The notes under the pieces: generated by a model
Seen by the model: the letters and a program-made list of their open reading frames with translations, nothing else
What the model was told of the DNA's origin: nothing
Database searches by the model: none
In this document: positions 1 to 7,455 of the stretch, piece after piece
How the letters are laid out: each line of letters starts with the position of its first letter
Numbering within the stretch: position 1 is the stretch's first letter
Origin: Dehalococcoidales bacterium
GTDB taxonomy: Bacteria > Chloroflexota > Dehalococcoidia > Dehalococcoidales > RBG-16-60-22
Reading direction: 5' to 3'
Length of the DNA stretch: 17,473 nt
Assembly (NCBI GenBank): GCA_030639445.1
Contig: DAOWCR010000006.1
Span: 1 to 17,473 of the forward strand
Program-made: the position numbers and the translations under genes

Positions 1-60
1 CGATATGCGTCAGCGGGAGTGCCAATGAGGTCTCCTGTGGGGGAGAGTGTGGTAAAAGCG

Positions 61-66
61 AAAGGA
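61..66 (+). promoter_or_regulatory. Shine-Dalgarno deciding the start of the alpha/beta hydrolase
   Basis: AAAGGA lies six bases before the ATG at 73. The in-frame GTG at 19 and ATG at 25 have no comparable site and would add an 18- or 16-residue polar extension in front of the membrane segment, so ATG 73 is preferred. Confidence 0.6.
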
Positions 67-72
67 CTTTTT

Positions 73-894
73 ATGCCCGGCATCTGGATTGTTATCATTA
101 TCGCTGGCGCCTCTATCATCTTTGCCGGTTTTTTCTTCATTTTTCAGTCCCGTTATATTTATTACCCGGTGCGAGAACTGGCGGGCGACCCGGGTAGTAT
201 CGGGCTTCAGTTCGAGAATGTCTCGTTTGAAACTACGGATAAGGTCAGGCTCTCCGGCTGGTTTGTTCCCGGCGAGGACACCAGAGGTGTGCTCCTGTTT
301 TGCCACGGTAACGGGGGCAACATATCACACCGGATGGAATCCCTTCAAATATTTCACCGGCTTGGGCTGGATGTTTTTATCTTTGACTACCGGGGCTATG
401 GCCAGAGCGAGGGTAAACCATCCGAGCGTGGCACCTATAATGATGCGGCGGCGGCATGGCGGTATTTAATTGAGGAGCGTCAGGTAGACCCGGGCGAAAT
501 CATTATTTTTGGCCGGTCGCTCGGAGGGGCCATTGCCTCATGGCTGGCGCAAAGTTACCCGCCGGGCGGGCTTATCCTTGAGTCAACCTTCACTTCTGTG
601 CCCGACGTTGTGGCCAAGCAGTATCCCTACCTTCCGGTCAGGCTACTGTTACGTTTTAGGTATAATACCGCGGAGCACCTGGGTAAAGTAAACTCTCCCG
701 TGCTTATTATTCACAGCCGTGACGATGAAGTATTGCCCTTTAACCAGGGGAAGCGACTCTTTGAAATAGCGAAAGAGCCGAAGGAATTTCTCGAAATCAC
801 CGGTGCCCATAACGAAGGTTTTATCACTTCAGGCAAACGTTATGAAGAAGGTTTGAACACGTTCATCTCGGAGTGTTTTGAATCGAAAGATTGA
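73..894 (+). CDS. Membrane-anchored alpha/beta hydrolase (BEM46/ABHD13-like)
   Basis: A 273-residue serine hydrolase of the alpha/beta fold, probably an esterase, thioesterase or peptidase of unknown substrate. Residues 3-24 form one hydrophobic segment, so the catalytic domain is probably tethered to the membrane by its N terminus. An HGNGGN oxyanion-type motif sits at 78-83 and FDYRGYGQSEG at 104-114. The nucleophile elbow GRSLGG (147-152) gives Ser149, HSRDDEV (214-220) carries the acidic residue (Asp217 or Asp218), and GAHNEGF (244-250) gives His246, so the triad looks intact. The start is ATG 73, supported by AAAGGA at 61-66. A longer form from GTG 19 is possible. The gene is alone on this strand, and its neighbour at 1001-2479 converges on it. 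The BEM46-like family is well supported by motif order; the substrate cannot be read from the sequence. Confidence 0.85.
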   Translation: MPGIWIVIIIAGASIIFAGFFFIFQSRYIYYPVRELAGDPGSIGLQFENVSFETTDKVRLSGWFVPGEDTRGVLLFCHGNGGNISHRMESLQIFHRLGLDVFIFDYRGYGQSEGKPSERGTYNDAAAAWRYLIEERQVDPGEIIIFGRSLGGAIASWLAQSYPPGGLILESTFTSVPDVVAKQYPYLPVRLLLRFRYNTAEHLGKVNSPVLIIHSRDDEVLPFNQGKRLFEIAKEPKEFLEITGAHNEGFITSGKRYEEGLNTFISECFESKD

Positions 895-1000
895 AGGATA
901 GAAAGATAGGGTAACACGCTAAAGAAACAATGACGGAAGTCTGGTTTGAATAGTTGACATAATAGTTATTTCCCATCGGAATTACAGGCGCACTCTGGTT

Positions 1001-2479
1001 TCACCTGGCGGCTTGGTGTCGCCTCTCTGGATATCTTTCCAGCCCTGCCCGCTTGAGCCAGCTTTTTTCCATTTTTTTCAGCTCTCTGACCAGCTCTTCG
1101 GGCAGCGGTCTGGGTTGATGGGTTTTTAATATCTTAATGGTCTTTTCCTTTAATAAGTCGTGGCATCTCCTGGTGCTTTCGTCTTTGGCCACGCTGCGGT
1201 CGAAGATGGTTGGCATCCAGAATTTACGAAAATGCTTCAGGGTGTGCTTTTCGAAAAGATAGGTTCCCCTTGGCCCGACGCGTTCCATAAGGTCAAGAGG
1301 AAGGGTCTCGTCATTTATTTTGAGGCCGCCCATTGAGACCTCGACCATCTCGATAATCTCGCTGCCGAGGACAACGAACTCCGGTGATACCATTTGCCCG
1401 TGGTACATCTCACCGATGCCGTGGATAAAGTCGGCCCCGGACAGTGCCGAGAGCAGGATTTGGTAGGTCATTTCGGCCGTCGCCTGGGCGTCAATGGTAT
1501 CCGCATCTGCCTCACCGGCGGTGCCGATAACGGGAAGCCGATAGTAGTGCCCCAGCTCGGTTAGCGCGGCGATAAGAAGAGCCGACTCGGGGGCGCCGTA
1601 GGAGAAGATGGTGGTTTTCATATCCATAATGGTGGGGTGACCGCCGTAAATAACCGGTGCCCCGGGCTGTTTCAGCTGTATGGCCACCAGTTGACTTAAG
1701 AACTCGGCATTTACCAGCGCCAGCACCGCGGGTAAGGTGGCCGGGGCGGTGGCGCCGGCCAGCGGCGCACTGAAGACGGCATTCGGGATTCCTTTTTCGG
1801 CGCATAAAAGGCTTTTCTCCATGGCGTCCTTGCCCTGCACCAGTGGACTGATTGGCTCCGATGTGGCGATAAAGAATGGTCGCTTCCTCAGTTCTTTTTC
1901 CCCGCCGGCCACCACGGAGCAAATCTGCAGCATATCCCTCAGGCTGGTCGCATCCGTTATCCCGCAGGCGACCGGTTTGGAGGTGTTAAGTATTGAATGA
2001 AGGAGAGCCACCTTGTCCGCGATAGCCCCGGGTATAGTTGAGCAGGACAGAACATGGATTTGCCACTCGATATTGGGCAGGGCATCCATTACTCGCGACA
2101 TATCGGCGATGTCCTCGACATAACACCGCCTTGGCTGGTTTGTCCCGGGGTCCAGATATAACTCGGTGCTGTTTATCCCGCCGAAGTGTGATGTCCGGCC
2201 GTTTAAGACTATGGCTGGCTCCCCCTCCCGGGTATAAAGCGTAATCGTCTTGGGGGCAGTTCTCAGGGCCTGTTCCACCAGATAAGAAGGAATCTTCACC
2301 TTCTGCGGGTCGGAGACATCAGCCCCAGCGGCGTCCAGCAGGTCAATGGCTTCCCGGCAGTCAAAAGCGATGCCGGTTCTCTCCAGAATTTGGAGACTCG
2401 CCAGGTGCAGTTCCTCTATTTGATTATCCGACAGGAGGCGAAATAGCGGACGGCTGAAGTGGGTGTAGTTGCTGCGCAT
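1001..2479 (-). CDS. Trimethylamine methyltransferase (MttB) family protein, non-pyrrolysine
   Basis: A 492-residue member of the MttB/COG5598 family. Characterised members move a methyl group from a methylated amine or betaine to a corrinoid protein. The family pattern is visible along the whole length: an N-terminal LERTGIAFD (32-40), a central SAPLAGATAPATLPAVLAL (237-255), GTAGEADADTIDAQAT (319-334), LLSALSGADFIHGIGEM (342-358), and a C-terminal FEKHTLKHFRKFWMP (409-423). The length is normal for the family. The frame is open from ATG to TGA, so the position read as pyrrolysine (UAG) in archaeal TMA methyltransferases is a sense codon here. The protein is therefore more like MtgB-type betaine methyltransferases, but its substrate is unknown. 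AGAGGT precedes the start. It is the last gene of a three-gene unit, 31 bases after the amidohydrolase. No corrinoid protein or reductive activator is in the window. Confidence 0.85.
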   Translation of the reverse strand: MRSNYTHFSRPLFRLLSDNQIEELHLASLQILERTGIAFDCREAIDLLDAAGADVSDPQKVKIPSYLVEQALRTAPKTITLYTREGEPAIVLNGRTSHFGGINSTELYLDPGTNQPRRCYVEDIADMSRVMDALPNIEWQIHVLSCSTIPGAIADKVALLHSILNTSKPVACGITDATSLRDMLQICSVVAGGEKELRKRPFFIATSEPISPLVQGKDAMEKSLLCAEKGIPNAVFSAPLAGATAPATLPAVLALVNAEFLSQLVAIQLKQPGAPVIYGGHPTIMDMKTTIFSYGAPESALLIAALTELGHYYRLPVIGTAGEADADTIDAQATAEMTYQILLSALSGADFIHGIGEMYHGQMVSPEFVVLGSEIIEMVEVSMGGLKINDETLPLDLMERVGPRGTYLFEKHTLKHFRKFWMPTIFDRSVAKDESTRRCHDLLKEKTIKILKTHQPRPLPEELVRELKKMEKSWLKRAGLERYPERRHQAAR

Positions 2480-2510
2480 GATTACCTCTTGGTGATTTTA
2501 CGGCCGGGCC

Positions 2511-3380
2511 TCAGCTCAGGCCCAGTAGCGCCAGCGAGTCCCGCTGGATTATCCCCTCCAGAAGCTCCTGGGGCACCTCTGGGAGGTGATACTGCCCAGT
2601 GAAGTCTTTCAGGTGCCGCAGTGCGTCCATATCCTCCTGGGGCATGGTTATGGGATAATCGGAACCGAAGAAGAGTTTGTCCATAACTCCCCACTCGTAG
2701 GCGTAGCGCATGCCGTTATAGAATGACCAGGGCCGCAGGAACCGGGCCGATATGTCGGCGTACACGTTGGGGTGCTTGCGCACCACCACCAGGCAGTCCT
2801 CCAGCCACGGGTGGCCCAGGTGAGCCATCACGATACGCAGCTCGGGAAAGAGAATCGCTATCTCGTCCATCAGCAGGGGATGGGCATAGCGTATGGGCGC
2901 GTCCCGTATCGGGGAGGTGCCCTGGTGGAACAGGACGGGGAGTTTCAGTTCCTGCGCTTTAGCATAGACCCGGCGGGCGTTTTTCCCCAGCGGGTCGAAG
3001 TCCTGGTAGTTCGGCCCCAGCTTTAGTCCCCGCAGGCCCAAGTCGGCGTGGGCTCTCTCCATTTCTTCCAGGGCGTCCGGCAGGTCCGGCTGGACGGACA
3101 TAAAGCCGATGACTTTATCAGGGGCCCGTGCCACCAGTGCGGCGGTGGCATCGTTGACTTTTCTCGCCTCCTTCTCGCCGATGACCGCCGGGCGGTCGGG
3201 CGGCATGGCGATGCCGAAAGAGATGACCCTGTCCACCGGTGCCATCGCCTTGAAGAAATCGTCGTGGGAGGAGGTGATGCGTAATGGCCGGTCCGGTCTC
3301 ATCTTGGTTTCCAGAATCTCTTCCTCCGGCGGCACGGCGTTCACGTGTGAGGGTACGTGAGTGTGCACATCAACAATCAT
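2511..3380 (-). CDS. Amidohydrolase-2 family metal-dependent hydrolase (ACMSD-like fold)
   Basis: A 289-residue TIM-barrel metallohydrolase of the amidohydrolase-2 family (PF04909), which includes ACMSD-type decarboxylases and lactone or amide hydrolases. Metal-site residues are visible in family order: HTH at residues 6-8, FHQG at 151-154 (His152), AHLGHPW at 186-192 (His187 and His190), and GSDYP at 239-243 (Asp241). The length is normal. AAGGAG lies eight bases before the ATG. It is the middle gene of a co-directional unit, 48 bases after the ATC-hydrolase-like gene and 31 bases before the MttB-like gene. It is probably cytoplasmic, since I see no signal peptide. The substrate is unknown. 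Decarboxylation of a 2-amino- or hydroxy-acid intermediate and hydrolysis of a lactone or amide are both compatible with the fold. Confidence 0.82.
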   Translation of the reverse strand: MIVDVHTHVPSHVNAVPPEEEILETKMRPDRPLRITSSHDDFFKAMAPVDRVISFGIAMPPDRPAVIGEKEARKVNDATAALVARAPDKVIGFMSVQPDLPDALEEMERAHADLGLRGLKLGPNYQDFDPLGKNARRVYAKAQELKLPVLFHQGTSPIRDAPIRYAHPLLMDEIAILFPELRIVMAHLGHPWLEDCLVVVRKHPNVYADISARFLRPWSFYNGMRYAYEWGVMDKLFFGSDYPITMPQEDMDALRHLKDFTGQYHLPEVPQELLEGIIQRDSLALLGLS

Positions 3381-3428
3381 TACTTCTTCTCCTTTTAGTC
3401 AATTTATTGAAATCGGTTTTGGTTACGG

Positions 3429-4178
3429 TTAAGACTGACGCGTTTCTTGCTTCTTTATTCTTTCAATCGTTGCCTGTACTTCAGGAGTCTTGGAGGAAAT
3501 CTGCGTTTTTCCACCTTTCTTAAATCTGAAATCACATCGTTCGCAGCCGTCAGCCAGCGTTTCGGTTCTGATTAATCCCCATCCCAGTGCGTCACTTAGA
3601 GCGATGTCTGACATGCAGACGTAGGGAGCAAACTCATCGGCTCCCTGGTCCTGTACGAATCGGTAATTACCGCAGGCGACATAATCCACACCCCAATCAA
3701 AGTTTTTGCCATCGCCAATTACGTATTTTGTGGCAAAGTTTCCGACTTCAAGTTGTTGACCGGCTTCGGCCCGTTTTTTCATTCTTCTCCGCAAAAAGCG
3801 TGAATGCATAAGTCGTGTTAACAGCCAGCGTTTGATTTTAGGGAACTTTTCCAATTTAAATCTCAGGGCAGCATGACAAATCTCCCAGGCTTCTCCGGCC
3901 GTCCGGCCGTATTTTTTCATGACGTTATAGACGGCCAATTCCTGGGCAGTGATGAGGAGAAAGGTATTAAGTGCACTGGCTCTGGTGCCTTCAATATGGG
4001 GGATTTGCGGGATAAGTTCCTCATAGGTCTGTCGTACTTCCCGATAAAGATTATCGGCAGAGTCAGCGCCGTAACTGGAAACAACAAAGCCTCTGACGAG
4101 GCCGGCTGTCTTATCCAGGTCCTTTAATAGCTTTGGCTTTCGAGATGCATAGTAGTTGGCAATTACCTGTTTTACCAC
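3429..4178 (-). CDS. L-2-amino-thiazoline-4-carboxylic acid (ATC) hydrolase-like protein
   Basis: A 249-residue protein resembling the ATC hydrolase family (PF14196 type). The founding activity opens the thiazoline ring of ATC on the way to L-cysteine, but most homologues are uncharacterised. The C-terminal half carries the recognisable part: DYVACGNYRF (165-174), YVCMSDIAL (186-194), and GCERCDFRFKKGG (211-223). Four cysteines (169, 188, 212, 215) and Asp191 make a plausible catalytic or metal site. The N-terminal half (1-140) is helical-looking and very basic around 113-138. The start is GTG 4178, set by AAGGAG seven bases upstream (4186-4191). It is the first gene of the minus-strand unit, with a candidate promoter at 4253-4282. 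A hand count of 3481-4140 gives about 48% G+C, against about 62% for 2761-3120 in the next gene, so it may have been acquired separately. Family assignment is moderate to good; the reaction is not established. Confidence 0.7.
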   Translation of the reverse strand: MVKQVIANYYASRKPKLLKDLDKTAGLVRGFVVSSYGADSADNLYREVRQTYEELIPQIPHIEGTRASALNTFLLITAQELAVYNVMKKYGRTAGEAWEICHAALRFKLEKFPKIKRWLLTRLMHSRFLRRRMKKRAEAGQQLEVGNFATKYVIGDGKNFDWGVDYVACGNYRFVQDQGADEFAPYVCMSDIALSDALGWGLIRTETLADGCERCDFRFKKGGKTQISSKTPEVQATIERIKKQETRQS

Positions 4179-4252
4179 TTGTGTTCTCCTTTTTTCTTAT
4201 TCTGGAGAGAAATATTCTGTCAGAGTTCGCTCAATCCACCCTGGTTTCTGAA

Positions 4253-4282
4253 ATCCTACTATCTCATTAGGGCATGTGTCAA
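4253..4282 (-). promoter_or_regulatory. Candidate sigma-70 promoter for the ATC-hydrolase / amidohydrolase / MttB unit
   Basis: On the minus strand TTGACA (4282-4277) is followed after 18 bases by TAGGAT (4258-4253, four of six matches to TATAAT). Transcription would start near 4246, giving a leader of about 68 bases before the GTG at 4178. The rest of the divergent gap (4179-4441) is AT-richer and holds no open reading frame that I can support. I see no cobalamin-riboswitch B12 box in it. Confidence 0.42.
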
Positions 4283-4412
4283 AGTTGGCCCATACCTAAG
4301 CTCTAACAGAGGCTCTGGGGCTTCCATCGGGTTTCTCATGCTCTGACGATTTAGGTTATGTTTAAGGCTTTATTCTCCGGTTGAAGATAATTTTTTCTTT
4401 AAGTCAATTTGT

Positions 4413-4422
4413 TATATATTAT
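4413..4422 (+). promoter_or_regulatory. Weak candidate -10 element for the DUF885-led unit
   Basis: Overlapping TATATT (4415-4420) and TATTAT (4417-4422) are preceded by TGT at 4410-4412, as in extended -10 elements. The region 17-18 bases upstream is only a T-run, so there is no convincing -35. A start near 4427 would leave a leader of about 15 bases carrying the AAGGAG site. Confidence 0.28.
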
Positions 4423-4429
4423 TGAAAAT

Positions 4430-4435
4430 AAGGAG
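4430..4435 (+). promoter_or_regulatory. Shine-Dalgarno deciding the GTG start at 4442
   Basis: AAGGAG lies six bases before GTG 4442. The TTG at 4409 that would extend the frame by 11 codons lies upstream of this site and in the AT-rich promoter-like stretch, so it is unlikely to be used. Confidence 0.7.
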
Positions 4436-4441
4436 TATTCT

Positions 4442-6028
4442 GTGATAAGCCTTTCGTTGCCCGTGGCCGCGGTGGCGCACCGCATGTTTGACGTGCTGGC
4501 CCGCACCTTTCCGGTGGCCTGCGCCAGTGACGAGTTTTTTTATTTCCCCCAGTGGCGGCTTTCCGAACCGTCGTGGAGTAAATGGGACTGCTTTTCTCCG
4601 GAAGCGGTGGCCGATGTGGTGCGGCAACTCTCCGCCTGGGAAGATGAGCTTGACCAGCTGGGCACAACAGAATCGGAACTGGCCGTGCGAGTTGACATCG
4701 CTCTGCTGCGAAAGCTGGCCCGTACCCTCCGCGAGCAGCTTGCCGAGGTCAGGACCTGGGAAGTCCAGCCTACCTTTTACCTGACCCTCGCCGGCATCGG
4801 GCTGGCCGAGGCCATGGCGTCGGCGGACCCGGCGGCCGGGCACGAACGGGCGAAGGGCCTCCCCGCCTTCCTGGAGCAGGCCGGCCGCAACCTGAATCGT
4901 GTCCCGGTCTTGTTCCGGGATATCGGCCTGGAAATGGTTGCCGATACCAGGAATCACCTTCTTTCCCTGACCAAAACATTACCTGATCTACCAACTGCCA
5001 TCACTGCCCTGGACCGGTTCGGTGATGCGCTGCGGAAGGTTACCACCCGCCGGGATTTCCGGCTGCCCCGGGACCTGCTGGCGCGCGTCCTCCGTTCTCA
5101 TATCAATTGCGGCCTGGATGTACCGGAAATAAACGAGGCGCTTGACCAGGAGATTGAGGAAATGCGGCCGGTTCTGTCGCGGGAGGCCGGGAACCTGCCC
5201 TCCGGTGCCGTTAAACGTTCACCGCCGTCCTGGTCAGCGGCGCTGAAAAGCATCCCGATACCTGCCGTCGGTAAAGACGGGTTGCTCGGGCTTTACCGGA
5301 GTGAAATTAACCGGCTGATCGAGCACTGCCTGGCGCAGGGACTGGTTTCACCCAAACTGGTTACCTCCTGTCCGGTCCGGGTGGCCCCGATGCCATCCTT
5401 TCTGGCCGCCATCCGCACGGGCGCCAGCTACAGTATGCCGTCCGGATATCCTCCTGCCGGAGGGACGTTCTATGTCCTCACTATCCGTGTGCCCCCCACC
5501 AAGGCACAGGCGGGGTATCTCCGTCAGTACCGGATGACCTGCGCTCACGAGACTTATCCCGGCCACCACCTCCTGGACGCTTCGCGCTGGGGCCTCGCCC
5601 GACCTTTGCGGCGCGCCGTGGAGCAGCCCATTTTCTATGAGGGCTGGGCCTGTTTTGCCGAGGAAATCCTGAGACAAACGGGGTATTTTTCCGCGCCCGG
5701 CGACCGCCTGCTACTGGCCAGGCGCCGGCTCTTGCACGCCATAAGATGCCAGGTGGATATCGGTCTCCAGACCGGCACAATGACGGTTCCGGCGGCCGCC
5801 AGGTATCTGGAAGAGGCGGGCCTCAATGCGGAGCGGGCCATCTCTCTGGCACGTAAATACCCGTTGAACCCGGGCTACCAGCTGTGTTACACTTTAGGCT
5901 TACGGCGGTTCCTTGACCTGCTGGCCCGGTACGGCGGCGGCGACCTGCCCGATTTTGTGCGGACGGTATTAAACCAGGGAGAAATAAATTTCACGGACCT
6001 TGAAAAAGTACTCCGGGAAAACCGATAA
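4442..6028 (+). CDS. DUF885-family protein, putative zinc-dependent peptidase
   Basis: A 528-residue protein of the DUF885 family (PF05960 type), generally regarded as metallopeptidase-like but poorly characterised. The diagnostic C-terminal half is present: AHETYPGHH (368-376, so His369, Glu370 and His375/His376), then YEGWACFAEEIL (399-410, Glu400 and Glu407), and a distal KYPLNPGYQLCYTLG motif near the end. This HE-x-x-PGH plus EGWA-x-x-AE arrangement fits a gluzincin-like zinc site. The N-terminal 300 residues are mostly helical. I see no convincing signal peptide, so a cytoplasmic enzyme is likely, although many DUF885 proteins are exported. The start is GTG 4442 with AAGGAG. It is the first gene of a four-gene unit; the ATP-grasp gene begins 38 bases after its stop. 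Its presence beside a putative amide ligase suggests that it cleaves or trims an amide product, but this is inference. Confidence 0.8.
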   Translation: MISLSLPVAAVAHRMFDVLARTFPVACASDEFFYFPQWRLSEPSWSKWDCFSPEAVADVVRQLSAWEDELDQLGTTESELAVRVDIALLRKLARTLREQLAEVRTWEVQPTFYLTLAGIGLAEAMASADPAAGHERAKGLPAFLEQAGRNLNRVPVLFRDIGLEMVADTRNHLLSLTKTLPDLPTAITALDRFGDALRKVTTRRDFRLPRDLLARVLRSHINCGLDVPEINEALDQEIEEMRPVLSREAGNLPSGAVKRSPPSWSAALKSIPIPAVGKDGLLGLYRSEINRLIEHCLAQGLVSPKLVTSCPVRVAPMPSFLAAIRTGASYSMPSGYPPAGGTFYVLTIRVPPTKAQAGYLRQYRMTCAHETYPGHHLLDASRWGLARPLRRAVEQPIFYEGWACFAEEILRQTGYFSAPGDRLLLARRRLLHAIRCQVDIGLQTGTMTVPAAARYLEEAGLNAERAISLARKYPLNPGYQLCYTLGLRRFLDLLARYGGGDLPDFVRTVLNQGEINFTDLEKVLRENR

Positions 6029-6054
6029 TTAACCCGGGCATCATAATTCCGGTA

Positions 6055-6060
6055 GGGGAG
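6055..6060 (+). promoter_or_regulatory. Shine-Dalgarno supporting a TTG start at 6067
   Basis: GGGGAG lies six bases before TTG 6067. Reading upstream in the same frame, a stop is reached at 6001-6003 with no ATG or GTG between, so TTG 6067 is the only well-supported start. Confidence 0.65.
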
Positions 6061-6066
6061 ACAATT

Positions 6067-7455
6067 TTGGAGCAATTCCGGGGCTATCATTCGGAGTGGA
6101 ACCTGGGGAGCCCGGGGGGCTGGGACTACCAGCGTATCACCCAGAAAATCGGCAAAGCGGTCTGGGAGAGGCTCTTTCGGAACCATCCCATTAGCATAGA
6201 CCTGGACTTTGACCATCCGTTGATTAACCCGGTGAACCGCTTCGTCAGTATGCTGATTGAGGCGCACCGCTCAAGGGAAGGCTCTAACCCGGGTCTGATT
6301 GCCGTGGTGGCGGAAGAAGAGACGCTGGAAGACGTGGTGGAAAACAGGAACTTGGCGGCGCACCTGGATGCCATAGACGGACTGTCCGGCGCTCTCATGG
6401 CGCCGCAGGAACTGGAGCTGAAAAACGGGCGTGTCTGCTGGCAGGGCCAGCCGGTGTCCGTTATTTTTATGGACTTTAACACCAATGTCCTTCTGGCTCT
6501 GCACCGCCGGCATAACCTGAAACCGCTGCTCCAAGCGGTGCGGGAAGGTCGGGTAATCAACCCCAGAGGTACGGAGCCGATTAATGCCAAAAGCATGTTT
6601 GAGGTTATCACCGACCCACAAAACCGGGAGTGTTTCCACCGGGAAACGATACGGCGGACCCCCTGGACCCGCCAGTTTTACCATCGGCAGACTCAGGGCC
6701 CGGGCGGAGAAAATATCTCGGACCTGGTTGCGTGGACGCGGGCAAACTGGGACAACCTGGTGCTCAAGCCGGAGCGCGGTTATTCCGGAAAGGGAGTGAG
6801 CGTGGGGGGCATACACCAGGACACCGATGCCATTGTCAACCGGGCGCTCGAAGATGGCGATTACATTGTCCAGGGAAAGGTCCCTCTGAAACTGTGGACG
6901 GAAAATATGCCCGAACTTGACCTGGAAAGCAATGTCGTGAAGGAGTGCCCGCACCAGACAGATTTCCGGTGTTTCTTCGGCCGGCAGGGAGTGTTTGGTT
7001 TCCTGGGCAGGTACGGCAGCGTGCCGACCAACGTGGGCAGCGGCGGCGGCGTCCAGCCTCTGGCGGTGCTCCGTTCGGAAATGAGCGTCGGTGAGGCGAC
7101 AGAACGCGTCAACGAAGCTATCCTGAATATGGACGGCGGCGAGGTGCGGGCCGCCGTGGAGCACCAGCAGAAGATGGCGCTTGACCATAAGTTTACCTAT
7201 CTTCTGGGCCCCATTAGAATCGCCCTGCGGCCCCGATTAATCACCATCGGTCAGATGAAAGCCCTGGAAGCCTACTGCGCGGGCCTCTGGGCTGACTGCT
7301 TGACCCTGGAAAAAATGTGGTTGTCCGGGGAGCTGGATGTCATGGTTAACCTCGAACCGGAAGAGCTGGAAATCGTGCGGTCCCAGCCGTGGGGTGGGGC
7401 ACCGGCTATCTTTGCCTCGGACGGGCTGTTCAGTTTTGGAGCCCACCTGAAATGA
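6067..7455 (+). CDS. Circularly permuted ATP-grasp-like ligase
   Basis: A 462-residue protein that I read as a circularly permuted ATP-grasp enzyme, the group that includes glutathionylspermidine synthetase-like and CP_ATPgrasp proteins. Such enzymes join a carboxylate to an amine or thiol through an acyl-phosphate. The evidence is the motif order: EWNLGSPGGWDY (10-21), VSVIFMDFNTNVL (130-142), GRVINPRGTEPINAKSMF (161-178), an ATP-binding stretch LVLKPERGYSGKGV (231-244, Lys234 and the GYSGKG loop), IVQGKV (267-272), DFRCFFG (299-305), and RYGSVPTNVGSGGG (315-328), which resembles the metal/phosphate site. The first recognisable motif starts at residue 10, so the protein may be shorter at the N terminus than related ligases. 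Its 3' end overlaps the methyltransferase start by four bases (ATGA), which implies translational coupling. Substrates are unknown. I do not recognise a named subfamily. Confidence 0.72.
   Translation: MEQFRGYHSEWNLGSPGGWDYQRITQKIGKAVWERLFRNHPISIDLDFDHPLINPVNRFVSMLIEAHRSREGSNPGLIAVVAEEETLEDVVENRNLAAHLDAIDGLSGALMAPQELELKNGRVCWQGQPVSVIFMDFNTNVLLALHRRHNLKPLLQAVREGRVINPRGTEPINAKSMFEVITDPQNRECFHRETIRRTPWTRQFYHRQTQGPGGENISDLVAWTRANWDNLVLKPERGYSGKGVSVGGIHQDTDAIVNRALEDGDYIVQGKVPLKLWTENMPELDLESNVVKECPHQTDFRCFFGRQGVFGFLGRYGSVPTNVGSGGGVQPLAVLRSEMSVGEATERVNEAILNMDGGEVRAAVEHQQKMALDHKFTYLLGPIRIALRPRLITIGQMKALEAYCAGLWADCLTLEKMWLSGELDVMVNLEPEELEIVRSQPWGGAPAIFASDGLFSFGAHLK

Noticed and set aside
949..967. Direct repeat AATAGTT with a 12-base period and a TTGACA at 954-959
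   Set aside because: It lies between two converging genes, has no -10 at the right distance, and has no gene to serve. It is probably chance in an AT-rich spacer.
1001..2479. Possible pyrrolysine (amber) methyltransferase
   Set aside because: No in-frame TAG interrupts the reading frame. The full family length is reached and the stop is TGA.
4179..4441. Cobalamin riboswitch upstream of the MttB unit
   Set aside because: I looked for a B12-box-like sequence and paired flanks and found none on either strand.
6271..7188. 305-codon open frame on the minus strand opposite the ATP-grasp-like gene
   Set aside because: It is antisense to a gene with clear motifs, ribosome-binding site and operon coupling. 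Its translation shows no family pattern and it is a by-product of GC-rich codon use.
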